From Streptococcus mitis (GTDB lineage Bacteria; Bacillota; Bacilli; Lactobacillales; Streptococcaceae), in the NCBI RefSeq assembly GCF_002860865.1, contig NZ_PKIE01000001.1, forward strand, positions 248,001 through 312,000: a DNA stretch of 64,000 bases, written 5' to 3'. The translations under genes and the position numbers were made by a program. This document shows positions 9,301-21,082 of the stretch, in pieces. The stretch's first letter is position 1. Each line of letters starts with the position of its first letter. The notes beneath the pieces were generated by a model. It made no database searches and was not told the origin of the DNA. It worked only from the letters and a program-made list of their open reading frames with translations.

Positions 9301-10467
9301 ATGAGATATTTAACTGCAGGAGAATCACACGGCCCCCGTCTGACGGCTATCATTGAGGGAATTCCAGCTGGACTACCTTTGACAGCAGAGGATATCAATG
9401 AGGATCTTAAACGCCGTCAGGGTGGTTACGGTCGTGGTGGCCGTATGAAGATTGAGAGCGACCAAGTTGTCTTTACTTCAGGCGTTCGCCACGGGAAGAC
9501 GACAGGGGCGCCTATTACCATGGATGTCATCAATAAGGATCACCAAAAATGGCTGGATATCATGTCTGCGGAGGACATTGAAGAGCGACTTAAAAGCAAA
9601 CGAAAAATAACCCATCCTCGTCCAGGTCATGCCGATTTGGTTGGGGGCATCAAGTACCGTTTTGATGATTTGCGTAATTCCTTGGAGCGTTCATCAGCTC
9701 GTGAAACCACCATGCGGGTGGCAGTTGGGGCAGTAGCCAAACGCCTCTTGGCTGAGCTGGATATGGAGATTGCCAACCATGTCGTAGTCTTTGGTGGCAA
9801 GGAAATCGATGTTCCTGAGAATCTCACAGTTGCTGAGATTAAGGAACGAGCTGCCCAGTCTGAAGTTTCTATTGTCAACCAAGAAAGGGAACAGGAAATC
9901 AAGGATTATATTGACCAAATCAAGCGTGACGGTGATACCATCGGTGGGGTTGTGGAGACAGTCGTCGGAGGTGTTCCAGTTGGTCTTGGTTCCTATGTCC
10001 AATGGGACAGAAAATTAGATGCCAGACTTGCCCAAGCAGTTGTCTCTATCAATGCTTTTAAAGGGGTGGAATTTGGTCTTGGTTTTGAAGCTGGTTACCG
10101 TAAGGGCAGCCAGGTCATGGATGAAATTCTCTGGTCTAAAGAAGACGGCTATACTCGCCGTACCAACAATCTGGGCGGCTTTGAAGGCGGTATGACCAAT
10201 GGGCAACCGATTGTTGTTCGTGGCGTCATGAAACCCATTCCTACTCTTTATAAGCCTCTTATGAGTGTGGATATCGAAACCCATGAGCCTTACAAGGCAA
10301 CTGTGGAAAGAAGTGATCCGACCGCCCTTCCAGCTGCAGGAGTGGTCATGGAAGCCGTTGTGGCAACGGTTCTGGCACAAGAAATCCTCGAAAAATTCTC
10401 ATCAGACAATCTAGAGGAATTAAAAGAAGCGGTAGCCCAACACCGAGACTATACAAAGAACTATTAA
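9301..10467 (+). CDS. aroC: Chorismate synthase
   Basis: 388 residues. Converts EPSP to chorismate with reduced FMN. Family signatures: GESHGPRL at the N-terminus (about 7-14), [40 protein letters not shown] and, near the C-terminus, [11 protein letters not shown]. Length is normal for the Gram-positive monofunctional enzyme. AAGGAG precedes the ATG. Confidence 0.96.
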   Translation: MRYLTAGESHGPRLTAIIEGIPAGLPLTAEDINEDLKRRQGGYGRGGRMKIESDQVVFTSGVRHGKTTGAPITMDVINKDHQKWLDIMSAEDIEERLKSKRKITHPRPGHADLVGGIKYRFDDLRNSLERSSARETTMRVAVGAVAKRLLAELDMEIANHVVVFGGKEIDVPENLTVAEIKERAAQSEVSIVNQEREQEIKDYIDQIKRDGDTIGGVVETVVGGVPVGLGSYVQWDRKLDARLAQAVVSINAFKGVEFGLGFEAGYRKGSQVMDEILWSKEDGYTRRTNNLGGFEGGMTNGQPIVVRGVMKPIPTLYKPLMSVDIETHEPYKATVERSDPTALPAAGVVMEAVVATVLAQEILEKFSSDNLEELKEAVAQHRDYTKNY

Positions 10468-10476
10468 GGAGTTCCT

Positions 10477-11580
10477 ATGGCAAAAACAGTCTATATCGCA
10501 GGCCTTGGTCTGATTGGTGCCTCTATGGCACTTGGTATCAAACGCGATCATCCAGATTATGAAGTTTTAGGTTATAATCGCAGTCAAGCTTCGAGAGATA
10601 TCGCCTTGAAAGAAGACATGATTGACCGTGCAACAGATGATTTTGCCAGTTTTGCTCCTTTGGCAGATATCATCATTCTCAGCTTGCCAATAAAGCAAAC
10701 CATTTCCTTTATTAAGGAGTTGGCCAATTTGGACTTGAAAGAAGGTGTCATTATTTCAGATGCTGGTTCGACCAAGTCAGCTATTGTGGATGCGGCAGAG
10801 CAGTATTTGGCTGGCAAGCCTGTTCGCTTTGTCGGGGCCCATCCTATGGCTGGTAGTCACAAGACAGGGGCTGCTTCTGCGGATGTCAATCTCTTTGAAA
10901 ATGCCTATTATATCTTTACCCCTTCGAGCCTGACAAGCCCTGGCACGCTTGAGGAAATGAAGGATTTGCTTTCAGGTCTTCATGCTCGCTTTATCGAGAT
11001 TGATGCCAAGGAGCACGATCGAGTGACTTCTCAGATTAGCCATTTTCCACATATTCTGGCTTCTAGTCTCATGGAGCAGACTGCGGTCTATGCTCAAGAA
11101 CATGAGATGGCAAGACGCTTTGCGGCCGGTGGTTTTAGAGATATGACTCGAATTGCGGAAAGCGAGCCGGGTATGTGGACTTCCATTCTCTTATCTAATC
11201 GTGAAACTATTCTAGATCGAATTGAGGATTTCAAGGAGCGATTAGATGAGGTTGGACAAGCCATCAGCAAGGGAGATGAAGAGCAAATCTGGAACTTTTT
11301 CAATCAAGCGCGGGAGCAACGTCAGGCCATGGAAATTCATAAGCGTGGCGGTGTGGACAGTTCTTACGACCTCTATGTTGATGTTCCCGATGAAGAAGAT
11401 GTTATCTTGCGAATTTTGGAACTGCTACGTGGAACTTCCTTGGTTAACATCCACATCAATGAGGAAAACCGTGAGGATATTCACGGGATTCTACAAATCT
11501 CATTTAAAAATGCTCAAGATTTAGAAAGAGCCGAGCACCTCATAACAGAAAATACCGACTATACAGTCGTTGTCAAATAA
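10477..11580 (+). CDS. tyrA: Prephenate dehydrogenase
   Basis: 367 residues. Oxidatively decarboxylates prephenate to 4-hydroxyphenylpyruvate for tyrosine. The N-terminal NAD motif is GLGLIGASMA (about 8-17). Then come SDAGSTKS, the GAHPMAGSHKTG catalytic segment, and SQISHFPH with the catalytic His. A C-terminal ACT-type regulatory domain (about 295-367) suggests feedback control by tyrosine. It follows aroC by 9 nt and is followed by a broken gene that interrupts the usual tyrA-ylbF order. Confidence 0.94.
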   Translation: MAKTVYIAGLGLIGASMALGIKRDHPDYEVLGYNRSQASRDIALKEDMIDRATDDFASFAPLADIIILSLPIKQTISFIKELANLDLKEGVIISDAGSTKSAIVDAAEQYLAGKPVRFVGAHPMAGSHKTGAASADVNLFENAYYIFTPSSLTSPGTLEEMKDLLSGLHARFIEIDAKEHDRVTSQISHFPHILASSLMEQTAVYAQEHEMARRFAAGGFRDMTRIAESEPGMWTSILLSNRETILDRIEDFKERLDEVGQAISKGDEEQIWNFFNQAREQRQAMEIHKRGGVDSSYDLYVDVPDEEDVILRILELLRGTSLVNIHINEENREDIHGILQISFKNAQDLERAEHLITENTDYTVVVK

Positions 11581-11590
11581 GGAGAAAAAT

Positions 11591-12172
11591 ATGCCTAAAA
11601 TAGAGCCTAGATTCATATTTGGTATTATCTTTATTTCTTTTATCTTACTTAGAGCTTACGCTGTTAAAAAGGATGTGAAAACTAATTCAGAATCAAGTGT
11701 CGAGACAAAAAATGAACCATCCAACAAGGAAATAAGTTAAGAGAAAACCAATTCAAAGTATTTAGACGATAGAATTATTAATGAGTTTATCAATAGCTAC
11801 AATAAAAATTCTAATAGCCCATTAGAAAATATCAAAAAAGGAAACATAAAGATAAAATATTTCGCATCAAGCTACGGATACTACTTGGAACTTTTACATG
11901 CAAATGATACTGATAAAATCAATGTAACAATAAATCAGACAAATGAAAATAGTGAATCTGGTGTTGCAGGAATGAAAGAAGTATTTCATGATATTGTTAA
12001 ATCGATTGAATCATCATTATCTGATGATGAGATAAATAACTATTTTGATAATCTTACGTCAAATGAAATAAAAACATGTTCTAATTTAGGAACTTTGAAG
12101 ATAGAGTATATACCAGATAAGGAATTAAGCAATGGACATTCAAGAGGTCATATAAAAGTGATTGCACAATAA
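11591..12172 (+). pseudogene. Membrane-anchored protein with an in-frame stop
   Basis: Starts at ATG 11591, 10 nt after tyrA, behind GGAGAAAA. The first 49 codons encode a hydrophobic anchor (about residues 7-24) followed by a charged linker, and then TAA at 11738-11740. The same frame stays open after that stop to 12172. One nonsense change (for example CAA to TAA) therefore splits a protein of about 193 residues. The second half is hydrophilic and Asn/Lys-rich; I do not recognise it. AT content is higher than in the aro genes, suggesting a later insertion into the operon. A short ORF from TTG 11885 could still be translated. Confidence 0.7.
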
Positions 12173-12225
12173 TAAAGATCACAGAGTGACTAGTAATTTT
12201 AAAAGAAATGAATAAGGAGAAAATC

Positions 12226-14404
<2,179 letters not shown>

Positions 14405-14408
<4 letters not shown>

Positions 14409-15253
14409 AAATTGCTTATCTAGGTCCCAAGGGATCATTTTCACACCACGTTGTGCAGACAGCTTTTCCTCATGAGGAATTGCAGGCCTTTGCCAATATT
14501 ACAGATGTCATCAAGGCCTATGAGCAAGGCTTGGTGGACTATTCTGTGGTGCCAGTTGAAAATTCTATTGAGGGTAGTGTTCATGAAACCTTGGACTACC
14601 TTTTTCATCAGGCTCGCATTCAAGCAGTTGCAGAAATCGTTCAGCCTATTCATCAGCAGTTGATGGTGGTTCCAGGTCATACTAAGATTGAAAAGATTTT
14701 TTCACATCCACAGGCCTTGGCTCAAGGAAAGAAATTCATCGCTGAACAGTATCCAGAGGCACAAATCGAGGTGACTGCTAGTACTGCCTATGCGGCCCGC
14801 TTTATTTCCGAACATCCAGACCAGCCTTATGCAGCCATTGCACCAAGAAGTTCTGCAGAAGAATATGGCTTGGAACTGATTGCCGAGGATATTCAGGAAA
14901 TGGAAGCCAATTTCACACGTTTTTGGGTGCTAGGAGCCGAAATTCCTACTATTCCCTTGCAAGCACAAACTGAAAAAATGAGTTTGGCCTTGACCTTACC
15001 TGACAACCTTCCAGGTGCACTTTATAAGGCCCTGTCGACCTTTGCTTGGCGAGGAATTGACTTAACAAAAATTGAAAGTCGTCCACTCAAGACAGCGCTA
15101 GGCGAATACTTTTTCATTATCGATGTGGACTATACTGATAAGGACTTGGTTCACTTTGCCCAAAAAGAATTAGAAGCTATTGGAATCCAGTATAAAATTC
15201 TGGGTGCCTATCCTATTTATCCAATATCAGACCATGGAAAGGAGAGAAGATGA
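14405..15253 (+). CDS. pheA: Prephenate dehydratase
   Basis: 282 residues, the monofunctional Gram-positive form. Converts prephenate to phenylpyruvate. The N-terminal domain has YLGPKGSFSH and VVPVENSIEGSV; the TRF catalytic motif is in ANFTRFWVLG. A C-terminal ACT domain (about 195-275) carries the ESRP phenylalanine-binding motif, so feedback inhibition by Phe is expected. The stop overlaps psr by ATGA. Confidence 0.95.
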
Positions 15254-16545
15254 GTAAAGAAAATCCCTTAAGCCATCATGAGCAGTTGCGTTATGACTAT
15301 CTACTTAAGAATATTCACTACCTCAATGAGCGAGAGAAAAAGGAATTTGCTTATTTGCAAGACAAATTAAATAGGGCAAGTAGTGACGTTCCCTCAGAAA
15401 GTCAGGAATTGACAGAGGATTATAGAAAGACAAGTGCTAACACTTCGATTCCTTCTTATAATAGCCGTAGTCGTTCTGAGAGATACCAGAAAATCAATTC
15501 TCTTCCAAAGAAAAAAACTAAAAAGCGGAAGCTACGTTGGGGGCGCATTTTCGCAGGTTTACTGGCTATCTTAGCTTGTCTAGCCTTAGGTATGATTTTT
15601 ATGTTTTTAAAAGGTTACACCAATGCTAATCCAGATAAAAATGTCAATGCCAGGGCAGCTCAAGTAGAAGTTTTTAATGGTCAAGATACCAGAGATGGAG
15701 TTAATATTTTGATCATGGGTACAGATGGGCGAATCGGTCAAAATAGTGCTGAGACGCGGACGGACTCTATTATGGTATTAAATGTTGGCGGTTCGGATAA
15801 GAAAATTAAGCTGGTCAGCTTCATGCGTGACAATTTGGTTTATATAGACGGTTACAGTCAAGTGATTAACGGTAGAAAACAGACGGATAACAAGTTAAAC
15901 GTAGCCTATGAGTTAGGAGAACAAGAGGGGCAAAAAGGGGCAGAAATGGTTCGTCAAGTTTTGAAAGATAATTTTGATTTGGACATTAAGTACTATGCCT
16001 TGGTCGATTTTCAGGCCTTTGCTACAGCGATTGACACACTTTTCCCTGATGGGGTGACGATTGATGCTCAATTTTCAACATTGAATGGGCGCCAACTAAC
16101 AGAAGCTACAGTTGGAGATGATTTACACGCTACTGAGACTGAGTCTCCAACCCAAACCATCAAAGTCGGAAAACAGCAGATGAATGGTTCGACCTTGCTC
16201 AATTATGCTCGTTTCCGTGATGATGATGAGGCGGATTACGGCCGTACCAAAAGACAGCAACAAGTACTGACAGCAGTTCTTCAGCAAATCAAAGATCCAA
16301 CCAAGCTCTTTACGGGCTCAGAGGCACTTGGCAAGGTATTCGCAATGACCTCAACGAATGTTCCTTATACCTTCCTGTTAACAAATGGCTTGTCTTTCCT
16401 AGACGGAGCTCAAAATGGTATTGAAAAATTGACGATTCCAGAACTGGGTGACTGGGTAGATGCCTATGATGTTTATGGAGGCTTGGGCTTACTTGTCGAT
16501 CAAAACAAATATCAGAATAAATTATCTCAGATGGGCTTGAGATAA
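15250..16545 (+). CDS. psr: LytR-CpsA-Psr family cell wall ligase
   Basis: 431 residues. A Lys/Arg-rich cytoplasmic N-terminus of about 100 residues is followed by one membrane helix (about 100-120) and an extracellular LCP domain. LCP enzymes transfer undecaprenyl-linked glycopolymers to peptidoglycan. Catalytic-pocket motifs are ETRTDSIMVL, FMRDNLVYI with the pyrophosphate-binding Arg, and GRTKRQQ. It is last in the aro operon and directly precedes the teichoic acid genes, so attachment of teichoic acid is a fitting role. Confidence 0.92.
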   Translation: MSKENPLSHHEQLRYDYLLKNIHYLNEREKKEFAYLQDKLNRASSDVPSESQELTEDYRKTSANTSIPSYNSRSRSERYQKINSLPKKKTKKRKLRWGRIFAGLLAILACLALGMIFMFLKGYTNANPDKNVNARAAQVEVFNGQDTRDGVNILIMGTDGRIGQNSAETRTDSIMVLNVGGSDKKIKLVSFMRDNLVYIDGYSQVINGRKQTDNKLNVAYELGEQEGQKGAEMVRQVLKDNFDLDIKYYALVDFQAFATAIDTLFPDGVTIDAQFSTLNGRQLTEATVGDDLHATETESPTQTIKVGKQQMNGSTLLNYARFRDDDEADYGRTKRQQQVLTAVLQQIKDPTKLFTGSEALGKVFAMTSTNVPYTFLLTNGLSFLDGAQNGIEKLTIPELGDWVDAYDVYGGLGLLVDQNKYQNKLSQMGLR

Positions 16546-16555
16546 GATAAGACAG

Positions 16556-16606
16556 AAAAATCAAAGTTTGATAGCTATTTATCTAGCAGTCAGGCTTTGA
16601 TTTTTT
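16556..16606 (+). terminator. Rho-independent terminator, end of aro-psr operon
   Basis: AAAAATCAAAG / CTTTGATTTTT arms (16556-16566 and 16595-16605) with a long loop and a terminal T-run. Confidence 0.75.
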
Positions 16607-16638
16607 ACAGTCTGCAATAGATTTTTACCCCCTATTTG

Positions 16639-16647
16639 TGGTATAAT
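16639..16647 (+). promoter_or_regulatory. Extended -10 promoter of the teichoic acid operon
   Basis: TGGTATAAT 24 nt before the first licD-like ATG. No good -35 was seen. Confidence 0.65.
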
Positions 16648-16670
16648 GGAACAATACGATAGAAAGAATA

Positions 16671-17516
16671 ATGAACAATATGACTGATTTAAAAGCAATT
16701 CAGGCTCGTAGTCTGGAGATGGCTGAATATTTTGTGGGCTTTTGCAAGGAACATGATTTACTTTGTTATCTCTGTGGAGGAGGTGCTATTGGTGCCCTTC
16801 GAAACAAGGGCTTTATTCCTTGGGATGACGACCTAGACTTTTTTATGCCTCGTAAAGATTATGAGAAATTAGCAGAATTATGGCCTCGTTATGCAGATGA
16901 GCGTTATTTCTTGTCAAAGAGTAACAAGGATTTTGTAGACCGCAATCTTTTTATTACCATTCGTGACAAGGAAACTACCTGTATCAAACCTTACCAGCAG
17001 GATTTGAATTTACCACATGGTCTGGCCTTGGATGTCTTGCCTTTGGATTATTATCCGAAAAATCCATCTGAGAGAAAGAAACAGGTTCGCTGGGCCTTGA
17101 TTTATTCACTCTTTTGTGCCCAAACTATTCCAGAAAAGCATGGTGCACTTATGAAATGGGGAAGCCGTATTTTACTGGGTATGACTCCCAAATCTCTCCG
17201 TTATCGTATTTGGAAAAAAGCTGAGAAAGAAATGACCAAGTATAGTCTGGATGAGAGCGATGGCATCACAGAATTATGCTCAGGTCCTGGCTACATGAGA
17301 AACAAGTACCCAATCGCATCTTTTGAAGATAATCTCTTCTTGCCATTTGAAGAGACAGAGATGCCTATTCCAGTTGGCTATGATGCTTATCTCAGCACTG
17401 CTTTTGGGGATTATATGACGCCTCCACCAGCAGACAAGCAGTTACCACATCATGATGCTGTCATCGCTGATATGGATAAGTCTTATACAGAATACAAGGG
17501 AGAATATGGTGGCTAA
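16671..17516 (+). CDS. licD3: LicD-family phosphotransferase (LicD3-like)
   Basis: 281 residues of the LicD (nucleotidyltransferase-fold) family, which moves phosphocholine or related groups onto glycan precursors. The hallmark GGGAIGALRNKGFIPWDDD with metal-binding aspartates is at about 37-55, followed by FFMPRKDY, and a C-terminal AFGDYMTPPP motif. It heads a run of precursor-assembly genes after psr, as in the pneumococcal cluster where the equivalent is called licD3. The substrate is not established by sequence. The start ATG 16671 follows AGAAAG; the in-frame ATG 9 nt later is an alternative. Confidence 0.8.
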   Translation: MNNMTDLKAIQARSLEMAEYFVGFCKEHDLLCYLCGGGAIGALRNKGFIPWDDDLDFFMPRKDYEKLAELWPRYADERYFLSKSNKDFVDRNLFITIRDKETTCIKPYQQDLNLPHGLALDVLPLDYYPKNPSERKKQVRWALIYSLFCAQTIPEKHGALMKWGSRILLGMTPKSLRYRIWKKAEKEMTKYSLDESDGITELCSGPGYMRNKYPIASFEDNLFLPFEETEMPIPVGYDAYLSTAFGDYMTPPPADKQLPHHDAVIADMDKSYTEYKGEYGG

Positions 17517-18609
17517 GAAAAAAATCTTATTTTTTATGTGGTCTTTTTCTCTCGGAGGCGGTGCAGAAAAGATTCTGTCTACCATTGTTTCAAATCTGGA
17601 TCCAGAAAAGTATGATATTGATATTCTTGAAATGGAGCACTTTGACAAGGGATACGAATCTGTTCCCAAGCATGTAGGCATTTTAAAATCCCTTCAAGAT
17701 TACCGCCAAGCTAGATGGTTACGAGCTTTTTTGTGGAGAATGAGAATTTATTTTCCAAGATTGACACGTCGCTTACTGGTGAAAGATGACTATGATGTTG
17801 AAGTTTCCTTTACCATTATGAATCCTCCACTTTTGTTCTCTAAAAGAAGAGAAGTCAAGAAGATCTCTTGGATTCATGGAAGTATCGAAGAATTTCTTAA
17901 GGATAGTTCAAAAAGAGAATCACATAGACGCCAGTTGGATGCTGCGGATACCATTGTAGGAATTTCAAAAAAGACCAGTCATTCTATCAAGGAAGTCTAT
18001 CCAGATTATGCTTCGAAATTACAGACGGTCTACAATGGATATGATTTTAAGAGTCTTCTAGAAAAATCTCAAGAGAAAATTGATATCGAGATTGCGCCTC
18101 AAAGTATCTGTACCATTGGACGGATTGAGGAAAATAAGGGTTCTGACCGTGTGGTGGAAGTGATACGACTATTACACCAAGAGGGAAAAAACTATCATCT
18201 CTATTTTATCGGGGCTGGGGATATGGAAGAGGAACTGAAAAAACGCGTCAAAGAATATGATTTTGAAGACTATGTACATTTCCTTGGTTATCAAAAAAAT
18301 CCTTATCAGTATTTATCTCAGACGAAAGTTCTCTTGTCTATGTCTAAACAAGAAGGTTTTCCTGGAGTATATGTGGAAGCCTTGAGTCTTGGAATCCCTT
18401 TTGTCTCTACGGATGTTGGAGGGGCTGAGGAACTATCACAAGAAGGAAGATTTGGACAAATCATTGAGAGCAATCAAGAGGCGGCTCAGGCAATTACGAA
18501 CTACATGACCTCTGCATCAAACTTCGATGTCAATGAGGCTAGCCAATTCATTCAACAATTCACAATTGTCAAACAAATCGAACAAGTAGAAAAACTATTA
18601 GAGGAGTAG
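17506..18609 (+). CDS. GT4-family glycosyltransferase
   Basis: 367 residues with the GT-B fold. Glycine-rich FSLGGGAEKI lies near the N-terminus and the sugar-nucleotide EX7E-type segment is SKQEGFPGVYVEALSLG (about 285-301). The start ATG 17506 has GGGAG 7 nt upstream and overlaps the licD3-like gene by 11 nt. It is cytoplasmic or membrane-associated and probably adds a sugar to the lipid-linked teichoic acid repeat; donor and acceptor are unknown. The next gene begins 2 nt later. Confidence 0.85.
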   Translation: MVAKKKILFFMWSFSLGGGAEKILSTIVSNLDPEKYDIDILEMEHFDKGYESVPKHVGILKSLQDYRQARWLRAFLWRMRIYFPRLTRRLLVKDDYDVEVSFTIMNPPLLFSKRREVKKISWIHGSIEEFLKDSSKRESHRRQLDAADTIVGISKKTSHSIKEVYPDYASKLQTVYNGYDFKSLLEKSQEKIDIEIAPQSICTIGRIEENKGSDRVVEVIRLLHQEGKNYHLYFIGAGDMEEELKKRVKEYDFEDYVHFLGYQKNPYQYLSQTKVLLSMSKQEGFPGVYVEALSLGIPFVSTDVGGAEELSQEGRFGQIIESNQEAAQAITNYMTSASNFDVNEASQFIQQFTIVKQIEQVEKLLEE

Positions 18610-18610
18610 C

Positions 18611-19597
18611 ATGGAAACTGCATTAATCAGTGTGATTGTGCCAGTCTATAATGTGGCGCAGTACCTAGAAAAATCGATAGCTTCCATTCAGAAGCAGACT
18701 TATCAAAATCTGGAAATCATTCTTGTTGATGATGGAGCAACGGATGAAAGTGGTCGCTTGTGTGATTCAATCGCTGAACAAGATGATAGGGTGTCAGTGC
18801 TTCATAAAAAGAATGAAGGTTTGTCGCAAGCACGAAACGATGGAATGAAACAGGCTCACGGAGATTATCTGATTTTTATTGATTCAGATGATTATATCCA
18901 TCCAGCAATGATTCAGAGCTTATATGAGCAATTAATTCAAGAAGATGCGGATGTTTCGAGCTGTGGTGTCATGAATGTCTATGCTAATGATGAAAGCCCA
19001 CAATCAGCCAATCAGGATGAGTATTTTGTCTGTGATTCTCAAACATTTCTAAAGGAATACCTCATAGGTGAAAAAATACCTGGAACAATCTGCAATAAGC
19101 TAATCAAGAGAGAGATTGCAACTGCCCTATCCTTTCCAAAGGGATTGATTTATGAAGATGCTTATTATCATTTTGATTTAATCAAGTTGGCTAAGAAGTA
19201 CGTTGTTAATACCAAACCCTATTATTACTATTTCCATAGAGGGGATAGTATTACGACTAAACCCTATGCAGAGAAGGATTTAGCCTATATTGATATCTAT
19301 CAAAAGTTTTACAATGAAGTTGTGAAAAACTATCCTGACTTGAAAGAGGTTGCTTTTTTCAGATTGGCCTATGCCCATTTCTTTATTCTAGATAAGATGT
19401 TACTAGATGATCAGTATAAACAATTTGAAGCCTATTCTCAGATTCATCGTTTTTTAAAAGGCCATGCCTTTACTATTGCTAGGAATCCAATTTTCCGTAA
19501 GGGGAGAAGAATTAGTGCTTTGGCTCTATTCATAAATATTTCCTTATACCGATTCTTATTACTGAAAAATATTGAAAAATCTAAAAAATTACATTAG
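18611..19597 (+). CDS. GT2-family glycosyltransferase
   Basis: 328 residues. The GT-A domain is at about 6-110, with SVIVPVYNV, ILVDDGATDES and IDSDDYI (DXD metal site). The C-terminal part has aromatic and basic residues suited to membrane contact. It lies tightly between a GT4 enzyme and the polymerase, so it most likely builds the same repeat unit. The acceptor is not deducible. Confidence 0.87.
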   Translation: METALISVIVPVYNVAQYLEKSIASIQKQTYQNLEIILVDDGATDESGRLCDSIAEQDDRVSVLHKKNEGLSQARNDGMKQAHGDYLIFIDSDDYIHPAMIQSLYEQLIQEDADVSSCGVMNVYANDESPQSANQDEYFVCDSQTFLKEYLIGEKIPGTICNKLIKREIATALSFPKGLIYEDAYYHFDLIKLAKKYVVNTKPYYYYFHRGDSITTKPYAEKDLAYIDIYQKFYNEVVKNYPDLKEVAFFRLAYAHFFILDKMLLDDQYKQFEAYSQIHRFLKGHAFTIARNPIFRKGRRISALALFINISLYRFLLLKNIEKSKKLH

Positions 19598-19612
19598 AAC
19601 GGGGGTGAGCAA

Positions 19613-21082
19613 GTGATTGATGGAAAACGATTATTATTTAGTTTGACCATAGTCAGTTATGCCTTGACGCTAGTAAGTGGAATTGTGTATCTGTTTAATA
19701 ATAATAATGTTAGCTTACTTTCTACTTTATTGTTCTTGTTGGTTAGTAGCTTAATTGCTTGTTGGAATGATATCAAGTATTACTTAATCCATTTTATTTT
19801 CTTTTTAACTATTTTTGTATTTCTGGTATCAAGGCCGACCATTGATTATTTTAGAGATGGCGCTTTGGATACCTATCATCCCATAGCCTATCGTTTTGCC
19901 TTTATAGTTGTCATGGTTTCGATTCTGGGCTTGACCATAGGAGGCGTCCTGGCTCGTTACTTCATAGCTAGGAAGAAAATAAAAGTACCAAATATAGGAA
20001 ATTCTCTAAAAGAGGTTTATATCAAGCGGTTACGCTTTGTATCACTAGGAGTTTTTCTTCTAACCTATCCTTTCTATTTCATTAGATTATTTGAACGACT
20101 CCTGTATCGCTTGCAGACTTCCTACTATGCCTACTATGCAAATTTTGAAAGTAAACTGCCTTATTTTACCTACATTTTGTCTACCTTTACGGTCTACGCA
20201 ATGTGTATGTATCTGGCAACCAAACCAAAGAAATGGCAGGCCACAGCAGTGCTTGTCTCCTTTATTGTAGCTAATACTATTCATTTGGCAATTGGGACGC
20301 GAAATCCTTTTATTTTAAGTATTTTATTTGCTTTTGTTTATTACTTTATGCGGGAGCAAACCGAAAAAGGAAAATGGATTGGATTTAAAGAAAAGTTAGC
20401 GATTTTTGTAGGATCTCCTATTCTCATGTTAGCGATGGGAGTACTCAATTATGTACGGGATAATGTCCAAGTTTCCCATACAGGTTTCTGGGATATCTTA
20501 CTTGACTTTATCTATAAACAAGGGACTAGTTTTGGTGTCTTGGCTCGAGGTTTTCTATTTAACAGTAGCCTCCCTTACCGAGATTTCCGTAATTTTACTT
20601 TTGGTCCTGTTCTTGATTATTTTGCAAGGGGGAGTTTGGGGGCAATTTTCGGAGGAAAAGCCTTTGAGCATACAACCAATAGTGTGGAGCTAGCAATTGA
20701 TAGTAATAGTTATGCCCACAATCTATCCTATCTTGTTTTGAACAAGGAATATTTGAAAGGACATGGTATCGGAAGTAGTTATATCATGGAGTTGTATACA
20801 GACTATGGTATGATAGGAGTCTTTCTACTTAGTCTCTTGCTAGGTATGTTATTCATAGCTATGTTGCAAGTAGCCTATCGCTCTAGAACAATCCTATTTG
20901 CCTTGTCCCTACTCATCTTGAATAATCTATTCTTTATGCCAAGAAGTAGCTTTTCAGAAAGTTTCTTCAATTTATTTACAATGCAATTCTGGGGAATTGT
21001 TCTTGTGATTATATTCGTAGCGAAAATGCTTACAAAGGAAAACCAGTATCTACTAAACAAAGGAGAAAAAAATCATGTTTGA
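19613..21082 (+). CDS. tarP: Repeat-unit polymerase, multi-pass membrane protein (TarP-like)
   Basis: 489 residues with about 12 membrane helices and a large loop near residues 270-400 containing GTRNPF, YVRDN and SNSYAHNL, the pattern of Wzy/O-antigen polymerases. The start is GTG 19613 behind GGGGGTGAG. The order licD3-GT-GT-polymerase matches the pneumococcal cluster whose polymerase is called TarP, so it probably polymerises lipid-linked teichoic acid repeats on the outer membrane face. The name rests on context and remembered similarity. It overlaps the next gene by 8 nt. Confidence 0.75.
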   Translation: MIDGKRLLFSLTIVSYALTLVSGIVYLFNNNNVSLLSTLLFLLVSSLIACWNDIKYYLIHFIFFLTIFVFLVSRPTIDYFRDGALDTYHPIAYRFAFIVVMVSILGLTIGGVLARYFIARKKIKVPNIGNSLKEVYIKRLRFVSLGVFLLTYPFYFIRLFERLLYRLQTSYYAYYANFESKLPYFTYILSTFTVYAMCMYLATKPKKWQATAVLVSFIVANTIHLAIGTRNPFILSILFAFVYYFMREQTEKGKWIGFKEKLAIFVGSPILMLAMGVLNYVRDNVQVSHTGFWDILLDFIYKQGTSFGVLARGFLFNSSLPYRDFRNFTFGPVLDYFARGSLGAIFGGKAFEHTTNSVELAIDSNSYAHNLSYLVLNKEYLKGHGIGSSYIMELYTDYGMIGVFLLSLLLGMLFIAMLQVAYRSRTILFALSLLILNNLFFMPRSSFSESFFNLFTMQFWGIVLVIIFVAKMLTKENQYLLNKGEKNHV

